64,000 nucleotides of DNA. Origin: Porodaedalea pini. Taxonomy: Eukaryota; Basidiomycota; Agaricomycetes; Hymenochaetales; Hymenochaetaceae. Position numbers and translations under genes: made by a program. Numbering within the stretch: the first letter of the stretch is position 1; every line of letters begins with the position of its first letter. Below the pieces are notes generated by a model. It was given only the letters and a program-made list of their open reading frames with translations. It had not been told where the DNA came from and searched no databases. Shown one piece after another: positions 22,144 through 32,398 of the stretch. Where the stretch lies: assembly GCA_002794775.1 (NCBI GenBank), contig NBAY01000047.1:1-64000 (forward strand), read 5' to 3'.

Positions 22144-22979
22144 TGTTGGAAGCACACATGATAAGTTTCTCGGGTTTCATTGGTCTTTTTATTGATGTCG
22201 AACCATTATTCCCCTTCGAGTTTGTGACTCATCATGTTCTCGAGTCATTCCATCCCTAACATATGACTATTCTGACTCAAATATGCACCGCACACACTCC
22301 CCTACCTCTGTATGTACGTTCGACGTCGGTACCAAGCTCGTTTCGCCTAGAGTATAAATAGTGCACACCTTTTGTACTCATTCTGTAGAGGGAATACACC
22401 CCCAGTTCGCCGCACAGTACACTTTTCGAGTCTCATAAGTCATTCTCGTCTTCAGTTCATCTCTGCTCTGCCTTAGCGAGCTTCGCCAACCGCTCGAATA
22501 ATGCGTTTGGTTCACCACATACGCTCGAAACCGATATTCCAAAACTCCAAGCGCCCAACAAACCCAACAGGGTATTATACCTGCATACTTCCATCGCCCC
22601 ACACATTCGCCGCCTACTAAGAAGTTGCTTGATCGCATCGGGATACGCTCGAACTCCTTCGAGCGTGTTTGAACGCTCGACGAACACCATCCAGAGGTTC
22701 GAACCGTCTGAAACAGACTGACACGGCCCCGCACCTTCCTCAACTTCAGACTTCAATCACTATAGTTATAGGGTCTGCGTCAAGAGCTCGATTCTGTCAG
22801 GATCGAGCGCTTTGGCAAAGTTTCTGAACTAGAAGAGCCATTGTCTTGAGTGTTCGGTCACTCCGTTTCTATTTGGTCGTCCCTCCTCGACTATCGAGTC
22901 ACCGCAGTCTCCCTTGGGAAGAATATAGATTCGCCCTCGAATCGACCATACGGTCTACAAAAGAGTCTGCATCGCGATA
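22144..22979 (+). repeat. Right LTR of element A
   Basis: 836 bp starting TGTTGGAAGC, with TATAAATA at 22,353-22,360, matching 18-865. Directly beyond 22,979 the sequence is LINE ORF2 on the minus strand, which fixes this edge. Confidence 0.85.
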
Positions 22980-23178
22980 CCGCGTTGCGGGTAACGAATT
23001 GAGAATCTCCTGTAGGGGATGTTTTAGATGGGACAATAGTAGAGATGGTGAGAATCTCTTGTAAACAAATGATGTCCGGGCATGAATTGCTGCGCTGAAA
23101 GAGGGACTTAAAAAAAAGGTCAGATGTAGGTTCGGAATGACGAATATTCAAAGAAAGGATAGAGAGAGACATAGTCAT
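22980..23178 (-). pseudogene. LINE ORF2 start (APE-type endonuclease), truncated by element A
   Basis: From ATG 23,178 about 66 residues read as the beginning of an apurinic/apyrimidinic-like endonuclease: a SLNIRH motif near the start and a CLQE motif near residue 38 are the Asn and Glu landmarks of that fold. The frame then runs into the right LTR of A. The rest of ORF2, including the reverse transcriptase, is absent from the window. The ATG follows the ORF1 stop directly (TAAATG), in the same frame. Confidence 0.75.
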
Positions 23179-25416
23179 TTAAAAAGGTGGTCGGTAATTG
23201 CGACGGGCTGGACAGGTGGAAGACCTGGTGTTATGGTCGCCTTGGCAATTGATGCAATGCACGAAGTGTTGGCATGTGAGATTGTTGGCAGCAGTGCAAG
23301 GAGCGCACCTAGCGACATGAACCGCGGTGCGATGTGGCTCAGAGCAAATGGCGCATCGTGCCACGGAGCGACATTTGGTGGAAGGGTGTCCTAAGCGGTG
23401 GCAGTTGTCGCATTGGGATATGGTTGGTCGGGCCCGCATTTCCTCGAGGCGGCGGATGACGCCAAAGACTGGGATATTGCGGTTGTTATGGAGGAAAAAG
23501 TGGTCAAAGGCAAGACGGTTAGTGTCTTTCAGGATAATAGAGACATTGCAATAATCCAGGGTGTTTAGGCGTTTGATAGACACCATAAAGCGGGGAGGAT
23601 AAAGGAACTCCTGATCGGCAAACTGGGGAAGAGATTTCAATTCCTCCAACAAATCACCTTCGGTGTAGAGGATGTTAGAGTCTTTGTCGAACACCGGCAC
23701 AGCCGGGAGGACGAGTTTGAACTGTGGAGAGGGAGTGAACACCTTCGCTCCGTTAATGTTAATAACGCGGTTAAGGAGTGACAAAAGGGATGGGAAGGTA
23801 GAATCAAAGTCAGCGCAGATGTTGGTAAAGGAAATGCAAAGATTGCCATTGGAAGTATACTCGACGTTGAGTATGATGAGATGTTTGAAGTCAGTGGAGC
23901 CCTTGAGGCCCAAACGAACAGTATTTTTAATGGAATTAGGTAAAGGGCGGACGGCAAGATTGTCTGGGAGAGAAAAGTAAACTCGTTTCACATTGCGAAC
24001 ACGAGTGTTAACCAAGCCATTAGCACGGTTCATAGGCGTGATGGTAATTTCCCCGTCAGGGTAATCTGTAGTGGTTTTTGTGATTTTGGTAGGGACCTGT
24101 TTGGGTTTTTTCTGAGCGGCTTTAGCGTACGTGACCGTGGTATATCTGTTGTTGTCGGTGCCGACTGACTGGATTGGTGGCGGGTAGATCGTGGTAGATA
24201 AGCCTGGCCGCGGAGCATTGTGCTCAGAGTGCATGTAGCCATCTGGCACGTGGATCGTTCCTTGGGTGTCCATGCGATAGCCCGAACCCGGGATACGGGT
24301 TTTGGCCATGGCTGCTGCATATTCAGTGCGTCTGCCTTTAGGGGGTGGTACGCATTGTTTGACTACCAGGGGGGGAAGGGGAAAATGTGGGTTGTGGGTG
24401 AAACGGGCACCAAGTGGTTCCGGTAAATATTTTACTTCTGTAGGAATGTTAGCCGGGAAAGATACTTTGGGTTTAGGGGTATTTTGCGCCTGTTTTTCGA
24501 GTTTATTAATTTTCTTGGTCAAGGATGAAACCATAGATACGAGGGATGAAATGGAGCGAGACATGTTGGTGAGTTCATCGGAAATATGTTCTTTGCGGAT
24601 GTCTTGAGGGCTGCGATAAATATTGTCGAAAACATTTTTGCAGTAAGGCGAATGAATTTTAAAGGCGGTCTGGAAACTGTTCATAGCTGTGTTAGCATAA
24701 TTCTCACGTTGAGTTTCTTCATTGAGCATGTTAGAACGATTGATCCAGAAACAAAGGGAGGACGTGATGCTGGCCATATAGCGACCCATGCGTGCAGGAT
24801 CATGGTGGAAAGGTGTCTCTGACTTCCAGAGGTCTTGTGAAATAAGGTTGCGGAGGTCGCGGACCGACCCTTCCGCGAGATCGAGAGCTTTCCTGTTGAG
24901 TTCCTTGGCAATTTCCGGGTCCTCATTATCGATATCGATGGGATCAATGTGAACCTGGGGGGGTTGGGCGTCCGTGTATAAGTCGTCGTCGGCGTCCATG
25001 GCATCTTTGTCGTCGGGAATCTGGCCGATAGTGGCTGGGTTACTGGGGGCCTCGCGTCCGTGGTGTTCGTCCTCGGATGGCGATCGTTTAAGAGAGGGTT
25101 GAGAAGGGATGTCCGGAGTGGGGGGGAGGTCCCCTTGTTTACGAAGGGCGGCGGCATGATTGTCCGCTGCAGTGTCGGGGGACCATTTAGCGATGTTACT
25201 CGCTGCATAATCGCATACGGCCGAGTTATGATTGTATGTCGAGTCGCGTCCGCATTTTTCGCAGAGTTTCGCCGCGCCAGAGACACACGAGCGACTGTGA
25301 TGAGGAAGTTCGTATTTACACTCGTCACACTTGGTCGGGTCCTTGATATTGCCTAAGGACCTAAGCGATTTGGTTTTGTGAAGGCTCGATGGTTTCGCGT
25401 TGGGGGGCGGGGCCAT
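23179..25416 (-). CDS. LINE ORF1 protein with zinc knuckles (Tad/jockey-like)
   Basis: 745 residues, intact from ATG 25,416 to TAA 23,179. The N-terminus has CX2C pairs (about residues 34-70). The middle has a Pro-rich stretch and a nucleic-acid-binding-like region (about 480-640). The C-terminus has a cluster of CCHC-type knuckles, starting with CDNCHRLGHPSTKC (about residues 671-684), as in ORF1 of Tad and jockey-type non-LTR elements. It would coat element RNA. The open frame in a truncated element suggests the insertion of A is not old. Its 5' end lies about 130 bp from the ATG of the F-box gene. Confidence 0.85.
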   Translation of the reverse strand: MAPPPNAKPSSLHKTKSLRSLGNIKDPTKCDECKYELPHHSRSCVSGAAKLCEKCGRDSTYNHNSAVCDYAASNIAKWSPDTAADNHAAALRKQGDLPPTPDIPSQPSLKRSPSEDEHHGREAPSNPATIGQIPDDKDAMDADDDLYTDAQPPQVHIDPIDIDNEDPEIAKELNRKALDLAEGSVRDLRNLISQDLWKSETPFHHDPARMGRYMASITSSLCFWINRSNMLNEETQRENYANTAMNSFQTAFKIHSPYCKNVFDNIYRSPQDIRKEHISDELTNMSRSISSLVSMVSSLTKKINKLEKQAQNTPKPKVSFPANIPTEVKYLPEPLGARFTHNPHFPLPPLVVKQCVPPPKGRRTEYAAAMAKTRIPGSGYRMDTQGTIHVPDGYMHSEHNAPRPGLSTTIYPPPIQSVGTDNNRYTTVTYAKAAQKKPKQVPTKITKTTTDYPDGEITITPMNRANGLVNTRVRNVKRVYFSLPDNLAVRPLPNSIKNTVRLGLKGSTDFKHLIILNVEYTSNGNLCISFTNICADFDSTFPSLLSLLNRVININGAKVFTPSPQFKLVLPAVPVFDKDSNILYTEGDLLEELKSLPQFADQEFLYPPRFMVSIKRLNTLDYCNVSIILKDTNRLAFDHFFLHNNRNIPVFGVIRRLEEMRARPTISQCDNCHRLGHPSTKCRSVARCAICSEPHRTAVHVARCAPCTAANNLTCQHFVHCINCQGDHNTRSSTCPARRNYRPPF

Positions 25417-25545
25417 CGTTAAAGAGATGAAGATGCACAGATAAAGTCTTTCCCACGGTCGAGATGATGGTGGTAAGAGAGTAAGTGCCTCTATTCTGGC
25501 GGATCAGGCGAATTGTCCCGCCGTGGCTCTTGTTCATGGTCGACG

Positions 25546-27777
25546 ATGACCAACGTCCCATCTCGTCCATGCACGCTGCCCGACGAGCTTTCCGCGACAC
25601 TTTCAGCAATGTCTGTCAATGAGACCAGTGCCATAGTCGATCCAGGCGACTCATCCACGATTTACATGCCAATAGTCTCCCCACCAACTCCCGCCCCCTC
25701 ACCGCGTCCCATCTCATCCGTTCTTTCATCTGCCTCAGCTGACACTGCACACATCTCGCGTCTGGAGTTTGCCTCGCTCAAACCTTCTGGTGCTACAGCA
25801 CGCCAAGAGTACCTCGCGGCGCTGCTCGCTGACTGCTCTCCCGCGGAGCTTTTATTCGTGTCCACCACGATTGCGCCGCTACTCAAGCGTGACTTCCTTC
25901 GCGACCTGCCTATCGAACTGAGTCTGCACATACTGGACTACGTTGATGATGCACGTACGCTTGCGAGAGCGAGCTGTGTGTCGCGGTTCTGGAATGTACT
26001 CATGCGCGATGAGGCGACGTGGAAGCGAATGTGCGTGCTAGCGATGTTCGAAGACAGGCTGTACCCGAAGAGCGAGTCAAGACCTGAAGGTAGGCTATCC
26101 CCAACCACGATCAGCGGCAGCTCGAACTCGATGCCTTTATTGGGTGGTGTAGCGCAAGCGGTCTTGCAAGAGCTGCCCCCCGAGTTGCCACCTGCTTTCT
26201 CACACAGAAAACACTTCATACATTCTTACAAGACAAGTACGTCTACTTCAAATTTTAGCGTCTTCTTCTTTCTTATCGTCTTTGTAGTGACGAACTGGCG
26301 TCACAAAGGCCGTCTGCTCAACAAGCATCGGCCTCCGTCAGCGACTCCCGATGGCGGCGTTGTGACCTCAGTTGCGCTGGACCATGAATGGATCGTCGTT
26401 GGCCTTGCGAGCTGTCGCATCCAAGTCTTCTCTGCTCGCAGCGGCGTGCTAAGTCGGACGCTTGTTGGTCATGAATCAGGCGTATGGGCTGTCAATCTCG
26501 TTAGTGCAGGCGGGCACTGGGTCGATCCTCCAGCCGTAAAGCCCCGAGCATTGTCGAAATCACCGATGAGGGATACGGCTGCACCTCCTGTTGCTGCTAG
26601 CACAGATGTTGGTGCACGGGTCTGGCTGAGTGAGGCAATGAGCAAATTCGGCGATGGTATGAGTCCGGGTGCCATGGATGTGGGCGAAATGGAATTCCTC
26701 ATACCCGACTCGCTGCGTATGGCAATTGGACTTGACAAACCACGGTCGGCCCGACGTTCCTCGACGCAGGAACCCCCGAAGCCGAGTGACATTTGCTGTG
26801 CTTCAGAGGGTTGGGGGAATGCGAACGCTCTGGTCGTGAGCGGAGGATGCGACAAGCAGTTACGCGTGTGGGACGTCAAGTCCGGGTACTGCATTTACGT
26901 GCTAGAGGGACACACGTCGACGATCCGCTGCTTGCGCGTGCTACACAATCGCCCTATCGCGATCAGTGGCTCACGCGACACGACGCTGCGTGTCTGGGAT
27001 GTACAGCGCGGTAAGCTTCTTCGGACGCTCACAGGCCATGACGAGAGTGTACGCTGCCTTGATGTGTGTGGAAACCAGGCCGTTAGCGGAAGTTATGATG
27101 CGACTTGTCGTGTGCGTGTGCTCGTTCTATTTGTTGACCGTGAATGGTGCTAAGATCATTGCTATTCCAGCTCTGGAACATTGATACCGGGGAATGTCTT
27201 CATGTCCTTCGAGGCCACCTCCATCAAATCTATTCAGTCGCATATGATGGTAAATACATCGCATCTGGGGGGCTAGACACAACCGTACGCGTTTGGAATC
27301 CTATCGACGGGTCTGCGTCTTTCCACTGTTTTCGGTTGTTTGTAATCTCTGAACATTACTTCCTACAGGCAATGTCTTGCTCTCTTACAAGGCCACACTG
27401 CTCTCGTATGTCAACTGCAGCTGACTGGTTCGACACTGGCTACGGGTGGCTCTGACGGGCGTGTCATTGCATTCACACTCCCATCTTCACCAGACGAATC
27501 TTGGCAGAACACGAATTCCGCACGACGAATAGCGGCGCACGACTCGAGCGTTACCGCGCTGCAGCTTGACGCTCATTGGCTCGTGACAGGCGGCAATGAT
27601 GGGCGGGTGCGGTTGTACGACGCACAGACGGGTGGATACGTGCGTGACCTTACGGCGCCTGCAGAGGCGGTGTGGAAGGTTGCGCATAAGTATGACAAGT
27701 GCGTTGTGATGTGCAAGCGGGCGGGGAAGACGGTCATGGAGATATGGAGCTTTAGGCCAGGGGAGGAGGATGATTGA
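25546..27777 (+). CDS. F-box/WD40 protein, Cdc4/Pop1 type (SCF substrate receptor)
   Basis: Exons 25,546-26,236, 26,288-27,111, 27,171-27,310 and 27,369-27,777 (introns 51, 59 and 58 bp) give 687 residues. The F-box (FLRDLPIELSLHIL) sits at about residues 115-160. The YKT-TNWR linker spans the first intron. About eight WD40 blades follow, with clear SGSRDTTLRVWD- and SGSYDATC-type repeats. Such proteins bind phosphorylated targets with the propeller and recruit SCF ubiquitin ligase through the F-box, acting in the nucleus on cell-cycle regulators. ATG 25,546 is the first in frame; the open frame before it reaches toward the LINE, so promoter and N-terminus may have been replaced. Met30/Pof1-type is possible but less likely. 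Confidence 0.85.
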
Positions 27778-28285
27778 GTGGATATTTGACTCTTTCAGCA
27801 TGAGAGGACGTTTTACCTTATAGCACCTTTGTTAATTACACCTATAGAGCGTCTATCTGTCTCAAAGGGTTTGTACGCATTGTTTTCATTCGTCTGGTCA
27901 TATTACATTATTTGGGGGAGTCGTTTGAAGAAAGGGAGCGCAGATGCTAAGGACGTGATGCTCGAGTTGTTATTATTGGTAGCCCTTCAATCTACCATAC
28001 CAGTCGATATGCTTTCCGCCACTAAGAAAGAATAGTTGCTATAGAAAGCAAATGCAAGCAAGGCTCTTCAATTCTGAAGAACAGGCTGGCGTACATATTT
28101 TGGGACCAAACAAAAGACAACATGAACAATCCCAAACTCAACCGACGTCTCCTTACCAAAGGAAGAAATGTATTTGCAGGCATTTGCTGCAACAATTATT
28201 ATCTGGATCTTCATCCACTTCTCAAATGAGACAGGGACTAAAAGTAATTTTCTTAATAAAAAAATTATCATTCATAAGGATGAAT
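27778..28285. other. Intergenic region
   Basis: 3' flank of the F-box gene and AT-rich sequence before the tRNA gene. No ORF or repeat that I can support. Confidence 0.5.
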
Positions 28286-28392
28286 TGGCCCGCATGGGGG
28301 TCGAACCCATGACCTTGGCGTAATTATATGAACACCAGTTTAAATAAGATTTTATATTAGCACCACGCTCTAACCAACTGAGCTAGCCGGCC
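28286..28392 (-). tRNA. tRNA-Ile (anticodon AAU) with 33-nt intron
   Basis: Minus strand. Acceptor arm GGCCGGC pairs with GCGGGCC except for a G5-G68 mismatch; discriminator A. D arm GCTC...GAGC. Anticodon arm TGGTG-CTAATAA-CGCCA carries AAT at 28,358-28,356. The intron is 28,322-28,354, one base 3' of the anticodon, the canonical nuclear position. T arm ATGGG-TTCGACC-CCCAT is fully paired. The mismatch at 5-68 is the only flaw. RNA polymerase III boxes A and B are internal. A relic of the same tRNA lies at 30,664-30,696. Confidence 0.93.
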
Positions 28393-28990
28393 ATTGCATG
28401 GCTTATACTTGTAAAGGAACTTGTAGGAGGCATTTGCAAACGATATTCTGCTCAGGAGATTCGTTGTCCACGACAGCTGAGTTAACGAACGATGTTCCAG
28501 AATTTTTGTTTCAAGAAGTCTCACTGTGGTCGATCTGTATGACTATGTACTGCAACGGAGGAGGAGATATTCCTTCGGTGTTTATGCTGCGATCAATTTC
28601 ACGGTTCTGGAGTTTGAAAGGCTATCTTCGTTTCGTACAAACCTGCTACTGGACTCACATTGAATTGACACTCAGGAGTTGAACTTCAAGTTCCAGTCCA
28701 TGTTCGAAAGCGCTGGCTTTCCTCGTCTGAAGTATTTCATGACGACCTGGTGCTCTGGACGAGGCCCTGTTCATACTTTCACGAGTTATCACGGCAAGCA
28801 TAGGGTTTCATACATATAAACAAAGTTAGAAACATAAGTCAAACATCGCATGTTCATACTCGCTTTTGAACAGCCAGAACTTGCAAATCTCATTGTCTCA
28901 GGATGGCAATCTCATGAAGAAAAATCACGTCAATAGGAAGTAAGTTAAGCATGTTAACTCCATTCACCAATACATTTACTATTCGTTTCA
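28393..28990. other. Downstream flank of enoyl reductase 1
   Basis: No gene. A stretch near 28,625-28,660 (CTATCTTCGT..GTACAAACCTGC) resembles 30,820-30,850, showing that the tandem duplication includes this flank. Confidence 0.5.
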
Positions 28991-30281
28991 TTACGCTGGC
29001 GTATCAGCGATGCGGTAGATGACCTTCTCACCGCTGACCTGCCCGCAGAAAAAAAAAATCAGACTAACAACTCGCGTTCATAAAGAAGGAATTGCGAACC
29101 TTGCCCTCTCGCAGGTAATCCAGACCGTCGTTGACACTCGCGAGTCCCTTGGGCATAACTTTGATCGGCCCCGGCTTGAGCATGCCGTTCGCTAGCACCT
29201 CCGTGAGTATCTTCGCCGCCTGCGGAGCGAACTCGTATTGCGCGACGTCGAGGGGCAGCTTCATCGGGAGCTCGACGTCCTGAATTCACCTTCCTTCAGC
29301 TCACTGACGGAGTTCTAAAGCGTTGGATCGTACCTTTCCTAAGATAAAATATGCGAGCACGTGCTTCACTTGCACGTCCGGCCTACGGCTCTCGTATTTC
29401 AATATAATGCTCACGACGCCGCCCTCGTCGCCTATCGCCTGCGCGATCTGGTCGGGCGTCTCTCCCACTCCGATGCAGTCTACAACATGCTTGAGTTTTC
29501 CCCCTGTCGCCTCCTTAATCTTATTCGGCGTCTCCGGGTCCTTGTACGAGTACACGACGTCCGCGCCGAGCGATTTGACGAGCGCGAAGTTGCGCGGCGA
29601 GGCGGTCGCGAGGACGCGGAGCCCTGCGAGGTGCGCGAGCTGCACGACGTATTGGCCGACGGAGGACGACCCGCCCCAGACGAGGATGTCCGTGCGCTCT
29701 GTGGTAGGGGAGAGCGGCGAGGGGAGAGTTTGCGCGTGGTAGAGACAGAGACAGGCGGTGTAACCTGCGACGCCGAGCTGTGCGGCTTGTTCGAACGTCC
29801 AGGAGTCCGGCAGTGGGAGGAGCAAAAATGCGGCGGCGACGACGTATTCGGCGAATGCGCCGTTTGGGAATGCAGCTGATGTGGTAGATAAGCCAATGTG
29901 TTCGGGGAAACAAGCGATAGGGGGTGACGCACCGCCATGGACTATACCCGCAACACGCTGGCCGACTTTGAGTGAACCCGCGGGCACTTCTGACCCGATC
30001 TCTTCGACCGTCCCTGCGAAATCACAGCCGACGACGTTACCCGTCGTTGGAGCGTACGCGAGCGCTTTCCCTATGATTTGAAACGAAATGAGTCTCTGGA
30101 GGTTGGACACAGCTCTCGACAAGCAAAGGCAGCGCTGCTCACAATCCGTCGGGTTGCCCGCGGCGGCGACGACCTTCACGAGGGCTTCTGTGGGACCCGG
30201 TTTCGGCACGTCGATCTCGCGGACTTCCACCTTGCCGCCCGGGCCGCAGGTGACGGCTGCCTTCATCTTTGTAGGCGACAT
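28991..30281 (-). CDS. MDR-family trans-enoyl reductase, copy 1 (LovC/ToxD-like)
   Basis: Exons (minus) 30,143-30,281, 29,334-30,070, 29,100-29,279 and 28,991-29,038; introns 72, 54 and 61 bp; about 367 residues. The N-terminal GroES-like half contains NPTDWKAL and GCDFAGTVEEIG. The Rossmann half has WGGSSSVGQYVVQLA for NADP(H). The catalytic and structural zinc cysteines of alcohol dehydrogenases are absent, as in the trans-acting enoyl reductases of polyketide pathways and their free-standing relatives. Activity is likely NADPH-dependent reduction of an enoyl or quinone-like substrate in the cytosol. No polyketide synthase is in the window, so a pathway cannot be assigned. It is highly similar to copy 2 at 31,109-32,398, with the same exon pattern. 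Confidence 0.9.
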
Positions 30282-30663
30282 TCTGAGACAAGTTGTTAGT
30301 CACTTATGCAAACTGATGAGCGAGGAGGCGTGGTATAATATTAATATTATAGCTGTCTGTGATGAGAAAGTCGTGAGTACTAGTGATCATGAGACTCTGA
30401 GAGCAAGAGAGGGATGTGAGAAGACGCCCTTTAATAAGCTCGATCGCGAGGCCCGGGACGGTTGTGAGACGAGCTTCGTGAGGCAGCTCGGGAACGGATT
30501 AGTCAGGCCGAGGTCAGATGCATTACAGTCATATTGAAGGCCATTGAAGAGAGCGCGCAGAGTTATGTCGGATTTTGACGTTTGAGGAGTTACTAATACA
30601 TATTACCAGCAAGCAGACTTCTACAGGTATACAACCCAGGAAGGACCCTGGCTTAAATTCCCT

Positions 30664-30696
30664 TACTATTAGCACCACGCTGAGCTAACGAACCCT
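30664..30696 (-). pseudogene. tRNA-Ile relic
   Basis: Read on minus it gives GTTAGCTCAG then CGTGGTGCTAATA, matching the 5' half of the tRNA at 28,286-28,392 through the anticodon with 10 nt of the D loop missing. No 3' half follows. It sits between the two enoyl-reductase copies, exactly where a duplicated tRNA would be. Confidence 0.7.
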
Positions 30697-31108
30697 TGAA
30701 ATCTATTGAAGATTTTATAACTATCTAGTCTTTCGTAGGCTTTACGTGACATCCACACGTTCATACCGCAATAAAGTGAGAAGGCAATGCTTCGGAGACT
30801 ACACTGAACTTCACTTGCCTATCTTCGTGTTGTACAAACCTGCATTGAATCGACTCTTAAAAGTGTGAGTCTCAGGAAGAGCTGAGCTAAACATTCATTA
30901 CTTCCCCGTGCACAGGCAAGGTTCCTCATTTCATGTTCGCATGGGACGGCATAACAAACAAATTGTTTCATATTCATAAGTAAATTTGATTTGCTTTGAA
31001 TAGTCGAAGGACCTAGCCGTCGCGTGGGTGCAGCCTCGAAACGAGCGATCGAGTCAACAGGAAAGAAGACAGATACAACTATAGGTTGACTTCTTCTGTT
31101 CCGTTTCT
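30697..31108. other. Downstream flank of enoyl reductase 2
   Basis: No gene; partly matches 28,600-28,990. Confidence 0.5.
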
Positions 31109-32398
31109 TTACGCTGGCGTATCAGCGATGCGGTAGATGACCTTCTCCCCGCTGGCCTGTACGCAGAAATATTCATATCAGATTAATAAGTCATGACCAA
31201 AACGATGCGTACCTTGCCCTCCCGCAAGTAGTTAAGACCGTCATTAACGCCCGCCAGTCCCTTGGGCATAACTTTGATCGGACCCGGCTTGAGCGTGCCG
31301 TTCGCTAGCACCTCCGTGAGTATCTTCGCCGCCTGCGGAGCGAACTTGTATTGAGCGACGTCGAGGGGAAGCTTCAACGGGATTTCGATGTCCTGATTTC
31401 ATCGTTCTTCAGTCCACTCCTCATAGAGGTCTAAGAGCGTTGGGATCATACCTTTCCTAAGACAAAATACGCGAGCACGAGATTCACCTGCACGTCCGGC
31501 CGGCGACTCTCGTAGTTCAATATAATGCTCACGACGCCGCCCTCGTCGCCTATCGCCTGCGCGATCTGGTCGGGAGTCTCTCCCTCTGCAATACAGTCTA
31601 CAACGTGCTTGAGTTTTCCGCCCGTCGCCTCCTTAATTTTATTCGGCGTCTCCGGGTCCTTGTACGAGAACACGACGTCCGCGCCGAGCGATTTGACGAG
31701 CGCGAAATTGCGCGGTGAGGCGGTCGCGAGAACGCGGAGCCCTGCGAGGTGCGCGAGCTGCACAACGCATTGGCCGACGGAGGACGACCCGCCCCAGACG
31801 AGGATGTCCGTGCGCTCTTTAGTGGGGGAGAGCGGCGAGGGGAGAGTTTGCGCGTGGTAGAGACAGAGACAGGCGGTGTAGCCTGCGACGCCGAGCTGTG
31901 CGGCTTGCTCGAACGTCCAGGAATCCGGCAGTGGGAGGAGCAAAAATGCGGCGGCGACGACGTATTCGGCGAATGCGCCGTTTGGGAATGCAGCTGATGT
32001 GGTAGATAAGCTAATGGGTTCAAGGATACAAGCGATAGGGGATGACGCACCGCCATGGACTATACCCGCAACACGCTGGCCGACCTTGAATGATCCCGCA
32101 GGCACTCCTGACCCGATCTCTTCGACGGTCCCTGCGAAATCACAGCCGACGACGTTACCCGTCGTTGGAGCATACGTAACCGATTTCCCTATGATTGTAA
32201 CGAAGTGAGTCTCTGGGGTTTCGACATGGCGGTCGACAAGTAAAGGCAGCTTCGCTCACAATCCGTCGGGTTGCCCGCGGCGGCAAAGACCTTCACGAGG
32301 ACGTCTGTGGGACCCGGTTTCGGCACGTCGATCTCGCGGACTTCCACCTTGCCGCCCGGGCCGCAGGTGACGGCTGCTTTCATCTTTGTGGGCGACAT
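31109..32398 (-). CDS. MDR-family trans-enoyl reductase, copy 2
   Basis: Exons (minus) 32,260-32,398, 31,452-32,188, 31,213-31,392 and 31,109-31,156; introns 71, 59 and 56 bp; each exon is equal in length to its counterpart in copy 1. The nucleotide-binding WGGSSSVGQ and the NPTDWK motif are kept. Substitutions are scattered, with no stop or frameshift, so both copies are probably functional. Promoter regions are also similar (TGAGACTCTGAGAGC upstream in both). Introns differ more than exons, which fits selection on the protein after a tandem duplication. Confidence 0.9.

Larger units (their letters stand above)
18..22979 (+). mobile_element. Large Ty3/Gypsy LTR retrotransposon A (degenerate, with nested insertions)
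   Basis: Two LTR copies (18-865 and 22,144-22,979) bracket, in order, a gag with a zinc knuckle, an aspartic protease (DSGA), a reverse transcriptase (YIDD), RNase H and an integrase, which is the Ty3/Gypsy order. Later insertions swell the span: element B (9,521-16,829), a solo LTR (6,810-7,797) and an antisense cysteine-cluster gene (9,072-18,885). Sense ORFs downstream of the integrase (19,581-20,639 and 20,947-21,468) share the CGA-rich codon look of A and probably belong to it. The coding frames are broken by many TGA codons and some frameshifts, so the copy is dead. The right edge falls inside a LINE ORF2. The left edge is uncertain because bases 1-17 resemble the 3' end of the internal region, not LINE flank. 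Confidence 0.85.

Noticed and set aside
1..22979. Classical RIP as the cause of decay
   Set aside because: RIP prefers CpA and would create TAA and TAG from CAA and CAG. Those are absent in the pol frames; the bias is at CpG.
25361..25609. Minus-strand ORF spanning LINE and F-box gene
   Set aside because: Chimeric frame across the LINE 5' end and the host exon, best explained as a shadow of both.
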